From contig CABUAQ010000052.1 in NCBI GenBank assembly GCA_902489575.1, positions 1 through 12,938 of the forward strand: 12,938 nt of DNA. The letters are read 5' to 3'. Each line of letters starts with the position of its first letter. Position 1 is the first letter of the stretch. A model generated the notes under the pieces. It saw only the letters and a list, made by a program, of their open reading frames with translations. It was not told the origin of the DNA and ran no database searches. This document shows positions 7,320 to 12,938 of this stretch, piece after piece. This DNA is from an uncultured bacterium. Lineage in GTDB: Bacteria > Cyanobacteriota > Vampirovibrionia > Gastranaerophilales > Gastranaerophilaceae. The position numbers and the translations under genes are program-made.

Positions 7320-7799
7320 CTAATGAAAAATTGTTAATCGTTCAAGTTTCCTGACAAAACGCACAAGCGCTGATTCTGAGTCAGCCGTAATTGAGTCAAC
7401 CAAAATCGTTTTACACCCCAGTTTTTTACCGCATAAAATATCAGTTAGAGGTCTGTCCCCTACCAATACACAATCGCTGACATTTACTTCATATTTCTTC
7501 AAAAATGCTTCTACATACTTTGTTTGAGGTTTTCCTGCAGCAAATAGTGCAGGGAAATGTGTACATTTTTTAACCTTTTCTATATATTCACCATTTTTAT
7601 TGTTAGAAACAATTGCAACAAAAAAATCTTCTTGTACGATATTCAACCACTTTATAGTTTTTTCAGAATATTCACCTGATTTTGATGCCATTAAAGTACT
7701 GTCTAAATCAAAAAGTATTGCCTTAATTCCCAGGTCTTTTAAATCTTTCAAATTAATATCATATATACTTTTGATATTGTAATCCGGTTTAAGAAACAT
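7320..7799 (-). CDS. YqeG-type HAD-superfamily (subfamily IIIA) phosphatase
   Basis: A compact 159-residue haloacid-dehalogenase-fold hydrolase of the YqeG/GEP4 type. Members resemble mitochondrial phosphatidylglycerophosphate phosphatase, but the bacterial substrate is mostly unproven. All four HAD motifs are visible: FDLDSTL with nucleophile D31 and acid D33, motif II VSNN (S65), the motif III lysine K90 in GKP, and motif IV GDRPLTD (114-120). There is no cap domain, as usual for this subfamily. GGAGT eight bases upstream supports the ATG at 7799. That start overlaps the 3' end of the U32 gene by 11 bases, so the two are co-translated. Nothing links it functionally to the U32 protein beyond this overlap. 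Confidence 0.88.
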   Translation of the reverse strand: MFLKPDYNIKSIYDINLKDLKDLGIKAILFDLDSTLMASKSGEYSEKTIKWLNIVQEDFFVAIVSNNKNGEYIEKVKKCTHFPALFAAGKPQTKYVEAFLKKYEVNVSDCVLVGDRPLTDILCGKKLGCKTILVDSITADSESALVRFVRKLERLTIFH

Positions 7800-9063
7800 A
7801 TTCTTTTACTCCTATTGTTCTTGCCAGTGCTATTTCAGAATCAATAGGATTTCTTTCCAATCTCAAATAAACATCAGCATTTGTATTAGCCAATTCTTGA
7901 TTTATTCCTCGTTCATCCAAAATTTCGATAACTTTTGTAGTAAACTGCTCCTTCGGGGTTATAATTTCAACTTCATCATTTAAGAAAATTTTATTTTTTA
8001 TCTTTACAAAAAACAACAAATCATCTCTATCAGAAGTCCTATCAACCTGCGAATAAGGCTTTACACCACGAAACTCAAAAAGAAAATCTGCACCGGCTAA
8101 CCCTTTTGAAATATCATAGCTATAACTGTCAGATTTATTTTCTCCTAAAGCAAATCCTGTTGTATAACCTCTGTTACCCACTTTTTTAAGTTCAAGGAAA
8201 TATTTATCCATGTCAGCATCAGGATTTTTTAAAATTTCGTCAATTGCAGCACGGTATGCTTTTGCGACAGCTGAAACATAATATAAACTTTTTGTTCTGC
8301 CTTCGACCTTAAATGAATCAACACCGGCATCAATCATGTCCTTTAGGTATTTTACAAGACACAAATCCTTAGGACTCAAAATATGAGAACCGCGCTCATC
8401 TTGGTTGATTTCATAATACTGACCCGGTCTGGTTTCTTCCACAAGTTTATAACTCCAACGGCATGGCTGCGAACAATTCCCTGAATTTGCTTTTCTTTCA
8501 CCATTTGTAAAATAATCACTCAATAAACACCTGCCTGAAAAAGATACACATTGAGACCCATGAATAAAACATTCAATCTCCATATCCGGCACCCGCTGTT
8601 TTATTTCAGCTATTTCAGGGATAGAAAGTTCTCTTGCGAGAACTACACGGCTTGCACCCATATCCTGCCAAAATTTCACACACTCATAATTTAAAATATT
8701 TGTTTGGGTACTTATATGAAGTTCTGTATCCGGCATATACCTCTTTAACAAACGTAATATTCCAAAATCACTAACCAAAACTGCATCCGGCTTTGCATCT
8801 TTTATGATTTCAATACACTCTTCCAGATGTTTAATATCAGAATTAAACGCAAAAATATTTAAAGTAAGATAAGCCTTTGCACCTAAAGTATGAGCTAAAT
8901 CTATCGCCTGCTTTAAATTTTCAAGGGTAATAATTTCTCCTTTGCGCATAGCCCTTAAGCTGAAATCTACAACACCTAAATATACAGCATCCGCACCGTA
9001 TTTCACGGCATATTTTAATTTCTCCAAATTGCCCGCAGGCATCAATAATTCAACATTTCGCAT
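7789..9063 (-). CDS. U32-family protein (YhbU/RlhA/TrhP-like), probable RNA hydroxylation factor
   Basis: A 424-residue member of the U32 family. These were first called collagenase-like peptidases, but several close homologues (E. coli RlhA and TrhP, B. subtilis TrhP1/2) are needed for prephenate-dependent 5-hydroxylation of rRNA or tRNA nucleotides. The family signature runs from E164 to S182 (ECFIHGSQC...GRC..S), and cysteines C172, C179, C197/C201 and C235 are placed like the Fe-S-binding cysteines of the family. The N-terminus (ELLMPAGN, then GADAVYLG) starts a TIM-barrel-like domain, and a beta-rich domain lies near 345-404. Length fits the short (about 420-450 residue) branch. No ribosome binding site precedes the ATG. 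The promoter at 9070-9098 would start the transcript at about the ATG itself. Which RNA or other substrate is used cannot be told here. Confidence 0.9.
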   Translation of the reverse strand: MRNVELLMPAGNLEKLKYAVKYGADAVYLGVVDFSLRAMRKGEIITLENLKQAIDLAHTLGAKAYLTLNIFAFNSDIKHLEECIEIIKDAKPDAVLVSDFGILRLLKRYMPDTELHISTQTNILNYECVKFWQDMGASRVVLARELSIPEIAEIKQRVPDMEIECFIHGSQCVSFSGRCLLSDYFTNGERKANSGNCSQPCRWSYKLVEETRPGQYYEINQDERGSHILSPKDLCLVKYLKDMIDAGVDSFKVEGRTKSLYYVSAVAKAYRAAIDEILKNPDADMDKYFLELKKVGNRGYTTGFALGENKSDSYSYDISKGLAGADFLFEFRGVKPYSQVDRTSDRDDLLFFVKIKNKIFLNDEVEIITPKEQFTTKVIEILDERGINQELANTNADVYLRLERNPIDSEIALARTIGVKEYVS

Positions 9064-9069
9064 AAATCA

Positions 9070-9098
9070 ATAATAAGATAAACTAAATTAATAATCAA
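9070..9098 (-). promoter_or_regulatory. Predicted promoter of the U32-HAD pair, possibly leaderless
   Basis: Minus strand: -35 TTGATT (9093-9098), 17-bp spacer, -10 TATTAT (9070-9075). The expected start point, seven bases after the -10, is the A of the U32 ATG at 9063. Together with the missing ribosome binding site this suggests a leaderless mRNA. Confidence 0.5.
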
Positions 9099-9117
9099 CC
9101 AAATAGGTGATGTTGTT

Positions 9118-9146
9118 TTCACTTAAATGTAGACAATAAATATATA
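9118..9146 (+). promoter_or_regulatory. Weak predicted promoter of the 44-residue membrane protein gene
   Basis: TTCACT (9118-9123), 17-bp spacer, TATATA (9141-9146), in the 113-bp divergent gap. Both boxes are imperfect and the region is AT-rich, so this is only the best available candidate. Confidence 0.3.
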
Positions 9147-9176
9147 AAGAAAAGAGTTATTTTTGGAGAGAAATTT

Positions 9177-9311
9177 ATGCAGACTATTACCAACGCTACA
9201 AGCACATTAAAGGAAATCTGGTCATACCAGCATCCTGTTATGCACACATGGTTTTTATTTAGTGCAGCATCTTTAGGCTGCATGTTTACTCTTTTATTTT
9301 TCGTTTTTTAA
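9177..9311 (+). CDS. Small 44-residue single-span membrane protein, unknown function
   Basis: A short gene divergent from the U32 gene. GGAGAG lies six bases before the ATG, one of the best ribosome binding sites in the window, and a stem-loop terminator follows 39 bases after the stop. The product has a polar N-terminal half (residues 1-22, including STLKEIW and SYQHP) and one hydrophobic span at about 24-44 that ends the protein (FTLLFFVF). It contains one Cys (C35) and two His (H19, H23). I do not recognise a family. Candidates include a regulatory or toxin-like small membrane protein or a subunit of a larger complex, but nothing in the sequence chooses among them. The complete signal set (ribosome binding site, ORF, terminator, possible promoter) makes it a likely real gene. 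Confidence 0.72.
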   Translation: MQTITNATSTLKEIWSYQHPVMHTWFLFSAASLGCMFTLLFFVF

Positions 9312-9350
9312 ACTTAAATACTTATCGTATATATTTATCCCAAAATAATT

Positions 9351-9380
9351 AACAAGATCCGTTTAAGGCTCTTGTTTTTT
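9351..9380 (+). terminator. Rho-independent terminator between the 44-residue gene and the MATE gene
   Basis: Stem AACAAGA (9351-9357) with TCTTGTT (9370-9376), extended by CC/GG (9359-9360 with 9367-9368) around the loop GTTTAA, followed by a run of T on the plus strand (9375-9380). It ends the plus-strand transcript. On the minus strand the tail TTAATTATTTT is poorer, but the hairpin may also help end the MATE transcript. The MATE stop codon lies in the loop. Confidence 0.75.
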
Positions 9381-10685
9381 GTATTCTTTATCCGAATATA
9401 GTTTCAAACATGTACACATAATAAAACAAAGAATAATTGCAGAAATTACAAGTCCGTACCAAAAACCACCCAGCATTAATTTATATTTAAAAGCAAGTAA
9501 ATAACCAACAGGAATAGAAACACACCAGTACGCAATGAAATTCGCAATTAAAACAATATTAGTCTGTTTTATACCCTTGCAAATCCCAGCAAGTGCAACT
9601 TGAAATCCGTCAAATATTTGAAATACAGCAAGTACAGGTATTATCGGGATTGCAATTTTTAAAAGATTAACATCTGCAGAAAATACGCCTGCAATTGAAT
9701 TTCTATATACTAAAAATACAACCGCACTGCATGCCATAAATCCAACAGATAACAGTATTCCTACAAGAGAATAATTCTTTAAATCAATAATATTCCTTGC
9801 CCCGTTTGCAAAACCAACCTTAATTGCTATCGCGTTTGATATAGCAAATGGAATCATAAATGAAATTGTTGTTAACGAACATACCAAATTCTGTGCCGCT
9901 GCATAAACTCCTGAAACTCTGCCCATAAATATTGCAATACTGTTAAACGCCACAAATTCAATCAATACAGCTATTGATATCGGAAGACCTATATTTAATA
10001 AATTCTTATAATATCCTTGTTCATGATAATTATTAAAACGCATATTCATATAACAGTACATTAATAACGCAATTCCCATAACATAACGAACAGTCAAACT
10101 TGCAACAGCTAAACCTATCACTCCCATTGATGGGATAGGTCCAAACCCGAATACAAATATCACATTTAAAAATACATTCAAAAATACACAAAAAATTGTA
10201 ACAGCGTTCGGAAAGACAACAATTTCAAACGCTTGTAAAAATTCCTTCAAACAGGCATGCAAATAAGCACCAAATGTACTTAAAGAAGTTATCCACATAT
10301 AATCCTGAATATGCTTGACAAGCTTCTGTTCAAAACCCATATCAGGAATTAAAGGAATAACTGCAATAATCAATAATGATGTTATTAACGCTAAAATCAT
10401 AGAAAATCTTATTGACGGATAAAAATACTTTTTTATACATTTCCTTTCACCGCGGTAATTTGACAACAATGGTGAAATACTTGCAATAAGACCAATGCCA
10501 AATGTAAAAATACAATTTATAATAGCATTTGCAATACTTATTGCTGCAAATGTATCAGTGGAATGTCTTCCTGCAATTACAACATCACCAATACCAATCA
10601 GAATAAATCCCAAATTCCCCATTATTATCGGCATAGCAATATTCAAAAGCTCTTTAATATAATATCTTATATCATGTTTGCGCAT
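9363..10685 (-). CDS. MATE-family multidrug/metabolite efflux transporter
   Basis: An integral membrane antiporter of the multidrug and toxic compound extrusion family, expected to export cationic drugs or metabolites against a Na+ or H+ gradient. With the chosen ATG it has 440 residues, the normal MATE length, and about twelve hydrophobic spans. The N-terminal stretch (IKELLNIAMPIIMGNLG, then GIGDVVIAGR) is the usual first helix pair, and GLPISIAVLIEFVAFNS opens the second half of the internal duplication. Start: the open frame extends to a TTG at 10709, but neither site has a good ribosome binding site. The ATG at 10685 (weak GGG four bases upstream) gives the more usual N-terminus. It lies downstream of the 173-residue protein gene with a gap of 31 bases, so they probably share a transcript. 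The substrate cannot be deduced. Confidence 0.92.
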   Translation of the reverse strand: MRKHDIRYYIKELLNIAMPIIMGNLGFILIGIGDVVIAGRHSTDTFAAISIANAIINCIFTFGIGLIASISPLLSNYRGERKCIKKYFYPSIRFSMILALITSLLIIAVIPLIPDMGFEQKLVKHIQDYMWITSLSTFGAYLHACLKEFLQAFEIVVFPNAVTIFCVFLNVFLNVIFVFGFGPIPSMGVIGLAVASLTVRYVMGIALLMYCYMNMRFNNYHEQGYYKNLLNIGLPISIAVLIEFVAFNSIAIFMGRVSGVYAAAQNLVCSLTTISFMIPFAISNAIAIKVGFANGARNIIDLKNYSLVGILLSVGFMACSAVVFLVYRNSIAGVFSADVNLLKIAIPIIPVLAVFQIFDGFQVALAGICKGIKQTNIVLIANFIAYWCVSIPVGYLLAFKYKLMLGGFWYGLVISAIILCFIMCTCLKLYSDKEYKKQEP

Positions 10686-10716
10686 AAACCCATGATAACA
10701 TAAAGACAAAATTCTA

Positions 10717-11238
10717 TTACATATGCGGCTGCATCTGCGAAGATTCCCCTGCCTTCATTGCCAAAACAGAGCCGACAACAAATCCTATAACTGCACCCCA
10801 GCCGAAATTTCGCCACCTGATTGTTTGAAAAGCTTTGGATGCAACAGGATCCATTAATGCCTCAGATTTTTTGAATGTTGAGAAATTATCAGCATATCCT
10901 TTTTTTAAAGCTTTAACCATATCACCATCAGTAATTGTTCTTTTTAACTCGGCAATCTTATTGTTTATAGATGTTAAACTTTCATCAACACCAAGCTGCG
11001 ATAAAAATAACTTATGTTCATTTTTTAATTTTCTATTAGAAAGTGCCAATGCCGATTCATTAAGCATTTCTATGTTTTCTTCGGCCTGATTTTTGACAAT
11101 GGCATACGCGGTTCTGACAAATCTGTCTTTTGTAACAGGTAAATGGTATGCACTCATACCTATAAGACCTAAGATTGCACCCGCACCTGTTGATTTTGCA
11201 CGTTCCCGCGGGGTAATAGATGCTACATTCATTGACAT
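10717..11238 (-). CDS. Hypothetical 173-residue protein with two hydrophobic helices
   Basis: I do not recognise this family. A Gly-rich hydrophobic segment lies at about 18-34 (GAGAILGLIG). A long charged, probably helical and partly coiled-coil region follows at about 40-128. A clear membrane span near the end, about 145-162 (GWGAVIGFVVGSVLAM), contains small-residue (glycine-zipper-like) spacing. The pattern suggests a hairpin-like membrane protein with both ends on the same side, but topology is inferred. AGGAG eight bases upstream firmly supports the ATG at 11238. The following MATE gene begins 31 bases after its stop (at its preferred ATG), so a two-gene operon is likely. It could be a partner of the transporter, but no motif shows this. 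Confidence 0.82.
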   Translation of the reverse strand: MSMNVASITPRERAKSTGAGAILGLIGMSAYHLPVTKDRFVRTAYAIVKNQAEENIEMLNESALALSNRKLKNEHKLFLSQLGVDESLTSINNKIAELKRTITDGDMVKALKKGYADNFSTFKKSEALMDPVASKAFQTIRWRNFGWGAVIGFVVGSVLAMKAGESSQMQPHM

Positions 11239-11344
11239 AAAGAAAACTCCTGATTGAAACTACCTTTTCCATATATAAACATGTGAATTTTAAAAATTGC
11301 TTAATTTGTAAAGTTATATTAAACACAAATAAAATTTTAAATAG

Positions 11345-11373
11345 TTGAGCAGAGTTGTAAAATATGTTATAAT
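11345..11373 (+). promoter_or_regulatory. Predicted promoter of the prepilin gene with extended -10
   Basis: -35 TTGAGC (11345-11350), a 17-bp spacer ending in TGT, and a perfect -10 TATAAT (11368-11373). Transcription would begin near 11380, about 26 bases before the ATG. GAGGA at 11390-11394 is the ribosome binding site, eleven bases from the ATG. This is the best promoter match in the window. Confidence 0.7.
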
Positions 11374-11405
11374 TAAGAAAAAGATAAACGAGGATAAGTT
11401 TTTAT

Positions 11406-12137
11406 ATGATAAAAAAGAGTTCAGGCTTTACTTTAGGTGAGATTTTAATTGCATTATCAGTAATCGGGGTTGTGGCGGCGTTAACTATTCCGCAATTAAT
11501 CCAGGGACAAAAAGCAGGACAAGCCCGGGCCCAATTTAATACAGCATATGCCATTCTTGCAAAATCACTTGCTGAAATGGATGCGGATAATATTTCTGTT
11601 GATCCTGCAAGTTACAGAACAAGCCAGTCTCTATATAATGCGTTGAAAAATTATCACAAAGTAGTAATTGACTGTGGAGATTACAGTAACGCAAACAAAA
11701 ACACCAGTGTCTGCATTGGACAAGGTGCCGCTAACACAAATGATTCTCTTGATAATTACTATATTTTTAATAAATCCTCTAACACAAAAATTCATATGAA
11801 CAGACTTGATGATGGTGCTTTTGTCATTAATAACGGAATGATGTTTGCATTTGAAAACCCTGAAAACGGATATCTTTGGGTCTCAATTGATATTAATGGC
11901 AAAAATAACCTGCCTAACAGATGGGGTTGGGATTTGTTCACATTTGAACTGACAAAAAATGGTTTTCTTCCGCTTGGAGCTCCTGGAACAACCGCAGCTT
12001 ACAGTGATACTGCCGGAGATATGGATGATGACCAGCATTGCAGTACTACTGCAACCGGAAATGAAAACGGTTCCACCTGCTCATATTATGCAACAACCGA
12101 TCAAGACTATTTCAAAAAAATATACAAAGGATACTAA
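11406..12137 (+). CDS. Type IV prepilin-like / pseudopilin protein
   Basis: A 243-residue protein with a class III (prepilin) signal. A short basic leader MIKKSSG is cut after G7 by a prepilin peptidase, leaving F1 with the conserved E at +5 (FTLGE) at the head of a hydrophobic helix (about 8-29) that anchors the subunit and packs in the fibre core. The globular part contains IDING (161-165) and PN (170-171) followed by WDLFTFEL, which I recall from similar prepilins of gut Vampirovibrionia. Two cysteine pairs, C90/C103 and C212/C225, each enclose twelve Asn/Ser/Thr-rich residues, and an acidic run (DMDDD, 205-209) precedes the second. It has its own promoter and terminator and is separate from the secretion operon, which presumably assembles it. 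The size suggests a substrate-specific or minor pilin, or a major pilin with a large head; the sequence does not decide. Confidence 0.93.
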   Translation: MIKKSSGFTLGEILIALSVIGVVAALTIPQLIQGQKAGQARAQFNTAYAILAKSLAEMDADNISVDPASYRTSQSLYNALKNYHKVVIDCGDYSNANKNTSVCIGQGAANTNDSLDNYYIFNKSSNTKIHMNRLDDGAFVINNGMMFAFENPENGYLWVSIDINGKNNLPNRWGWDLFTFELTKNGFLPLGAPGTTAAYSDTAGDMDDDQHCSTTATGNENGSTCSYYATTDQDYFKKIYKGY

Positions 12138-12143
12138 TAATAT

Positions 12144-12171
12144 AAAAAAGACCTCAAATGAGGTCTTTTTT
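12144..12171. terminator. Bidirectional rho-independent terminator
   Basis: A perfect 12-bp stem, AAAAAAGACCTC (12144-12155) with GAGGTCTTTTTT (12160-12171), and a four-base loop AAAT. It lies between the convergent prepilin and rplT genes. The flanking A and T runs give a U tract in both directions, so it should end both transcripts. Confidence 0.92.
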
Positions 12172-12194
12172 AACGCTTTTATGTAAGATTAAAA

Positions 12195-12539
12195 CTATTT
12201 AGAGATAGTTTCAAAAATTACGTTGAACGCTTCAGGATCTTTTACTGCTAAGTCAGCAAGCATTTTTCTATTAACAACAATGTTGGCTTTTTTACAAGCA
12301 TTAACAAATCTTGAATAGCTCATACCGCGTTCTCTAACTGCTGCGTTGATTCTTACAATCCATAATCTTCTCATATTACGTTTTGTAGTACGTCTATCTC
12401 TGTAAGCGTATTTTAAAGCTTTCATAACAGCAATATTAGCAACCTTGAAGATTCTGCTTCTGGCACCAATAAAGCCTTTAGCAAGTTTTAATATTTTTTT
12501 ATGTCTTTTACATCCGACATTACCACGTTTAATTCTCAT
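12195..12539 (-). CDS. rplT: 50S ribosomal protein L20
   Basis: The complete 114-residue bacterial L20, which binds 23S rRNA domain II early in large-subunit assembly. The basic N-terminal extension (MRIKRGN, then RHKKILKLAKGF) and the globular core with RRLWIVRINAAVR and YSRF are typical, as is the length. AGGAG seven bases upstream supports the ATG. It starts ten bases after rpmI. In E. coli and B. subtilis L20 represses its own operon by binding the mRNA leader, so the structured leader upstream of rpmI may be its target; that link is inference. Confidence 0.98.
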   Translation of the reverse strand: MRIKRGNVGCKRHKKILKLAKGFIGARSRIFKVANIAVMKALKYAYRDRRTTKRNMRRLWIVRINAAVRERGMSYSRFVNACKKANIVVNRKMLADLAVKDPEAFNVIFETISK

Positions 12540-12549
12540 TTTTATGCTC

Positions 12550-12759
12550 CTATCTTGAATACTTCTTGTATGGTAACTCTTTGGATACCAATGCTACATG
12601 TGACTCAGAAACGCCAACCATCTTGAAAATTCTGCGTTTTCTAGATGATGACTTGTGTTGGAGCAAGTGGCCTATACCTGCTTGTCTTTTCATAATTTTA
12701 CCAGATGCTGTTACTTTGTAACGTTTTGCAGCTGATTTGTGTGTTTTTAATTTTGGCAT
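12550..12759 (-). CDS. rpmI: 50S ribosomal protein L35
   Basis: The complete 69-residue L35, a small basic protein of the large subunit. It has the family start PKLKTHKSAAKRYKVTASGKI and the usual later part with HLLQHKSSSRKRR and LPY near the end. AAGGAG six bases before the ATG is a strong ribosome binding site. It pairs with rplT in the usual order. The gene that normally comes first in this operon, infC, is not directly upstream: 179 bases of non-coding DNA with a promoter and leader structures separate rpmI from the right edge. Confidence 0.97.
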   Translation of the reverse strand: MPKLKTHKSAAKRYKVTASGKIMKRQAGIGHLLQHKSSSRKRRIFKMVGVSESHVALVSKELPYKKYSR

Positions 12760-12791
12760 TTTCTTCTCCTTTATTTGGTTAAGTAGTGACT

Positions 12792-12821
12792 AAAAAATTA
12801 CAGGCATACCAAAGCCTATAA
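12792..12821 (-). terminator. Attenuator-like hairpin in the rpmI-rplT leader
   Basis: Read on the minus strand: TTATAGGC (12814-12821), an eight-base loop, GCCTGTAA (12798-12805), then six T (12792-12797). The 8-bp stem has one G-T pair. It has the form of an intrinsic terminator but sits between a promoter and the rpmI ribosome binding site, 32 bases before the ATG, which is the position of an attenuator. Confidence 0.6.
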
Positions 12822-12830
12822 CTTTCGGCT
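12808..12830 (-). promoter_or_regulatory. Possible antiterminator alternative to the leader hairpin
   Basis: On the minus strand the segment starting AGCCGAAAG can pair CC and AAAG with CTTTGG downstream, with one bulged G and a possible extra G-T pair. This takes up the 5' arm and loop of the terminator stem, so the two folds exclude each other. Pairing was done by eye, without energies. Confidence 0.4.
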
Positions 12831-12836
12831 AATCTC

Positions 12837-12865
12837 ATAGTATTATGAAAAAATATTATTTGCAA
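12837..12865 (-). promoter_or_regulatory. Predicted promoter of rpmI-rplT
   Basis: Minus strand: -35 TTGCAA (12860-12865), 17-bp spacer, -10 TACTAT (12837-12842). The expected start point near 12830 gives a leader of about 70 bases that holds the attenuator-like hairpin. Confidence 0.5.
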
Positions 12866-12870
12866 GCTAA

Positions 12871-12886
12871 TAAGAAATATTTCTTA
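12871..12886. repeat. 16-bp perfect palindrome upstream of the rpmI-rplT promoter
   Basis: TAAGAAATATTTCTTA reads the same on both strands and lies five bases upstream of the predicted -35 box. It could be a binding site for a dimeric regulator. Chance is possible in DNA this AT-rich. Confidence 0.5.
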
Positions 12887-12938
12887 AAATTCAATATAAT
12901 AATGAACATAAAATATATTATATAAAATAATAAATCGA

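Noticed and set aside
9177..9311. Idea that the 44-residue protein is a relic photosystem or cytochrome small subunit
   Set aside because: Size and single span fit, but no residue pattern of such subunits is visible and the suspected lineage lacks photosynthesis.
10686..10709. Extension of the MATE gene to a TTG start
   Set aside because: TTG has no ribosome binding site and the added eight residues (MSLCYHGF) are not typical of MATE proteins; the ATG at 10685 is preferred, though not proven.
11060..11326. Minus-strand 88-residue frame upstream of and overlapping the 173-residue gene
   Set aside because: It overlaps the well-supported gene in another frame, covers its promoter and leader region, and its translation is Cys/Arg-rich without any family pattern.
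12787..12938. Possible infC fragment at the right edge
   Set aside because: The strand and frames there are very AT-rich with frequent stops and show promoter-like features; no IF3 motif is visible.

Overview
The window is about 13 kb of AT-rich bacterial DNA, nearly all of it protein-coding and mostly on the minus strand. It carries a type IV pilus / type II secretion-like operon, a prepilin gene, the L35-L20 ribosomal pair and a few housekeeping or accessory genes. Low GC, a diderm-type secretin and the prepilin style (GFTLGE start, IDING and PN motifs in the globular part) would fit a gut non-photosynthetic cyanobacterial relative (Vampirovibrionia/Gastranaerophilales, 'Melainabacteria'). 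That placement rests on recalled family resemblance, not a search, and is only moderately secure. I see no insertion sequence, CRISPR array, tRNA or rRNA.

Layout. (1) 1-7058, minus strand: a co-directional block transcribed from right to left. It encodes a PilP/GspC-like bitopic protein, a secretin, a PilB/GspE ATPase, a PilC/GspF membrane protein, a previously uncalled 45-residue ORF, and an SDR oxidoreductase that runs off the left edge. The last two are joined by an ATGA stop/start overlap. A good promoter with an extended -10 lies upstream at 7159-7187. (2) 7320-9063, minus: a U32-family protein followed by an overlapping YqeG-type HAD phosphatase. Their promoter sits so close to the U32 ATG that the mRNA may be leaderless. 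(3) 9177-9311, plus: a 44-residue single-span membrane protein with a strong ribosome binding site, ending in a terminator that overlaps the 3' end of the convergent MATE gene. (4) 9363-11238, minus: an unrecognised two-helix membrane protein and a MATE transporter. (5) 11406-12137, plus: a prepilin-like protein with its own strong promoter, ending at a 12-bp bidirectional terminator. (6) 12195-12759, minus: rplT and rpmI, preceded by a promoter, a 16-bp palindrome and an attenuator-like hairpin.

How the genes fit together. The prepilin would be cleaved by a prepilin peptidase and assembled by PilB/GspE and PilC/GspF. The fibre would act through the secretin, linked to the inner membrane by the PilP/GspC-like protein. 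The usual PilM/N/O (GspL/M) platform, a PilT retraction ATPase and the prepilin peptidase are not in the window. The ATPase carries an MshEN-type domain with the 24+5+24 residue architecture known for c-di-GMP binding, so the machine may be controlled by a second messenger.

The points most worth a second look are the hidden 45-residue ORF between twin G6 ribosome binding sites, the rpmI-rplT leader with mutually exclusive hairpins and no infC next to it, the degenerate-plus-intact MshEN pair in the ATPase, the cysteine-flanked low-complexity insert in the secretin, and the paired C-x12-C loops in the prepilin.
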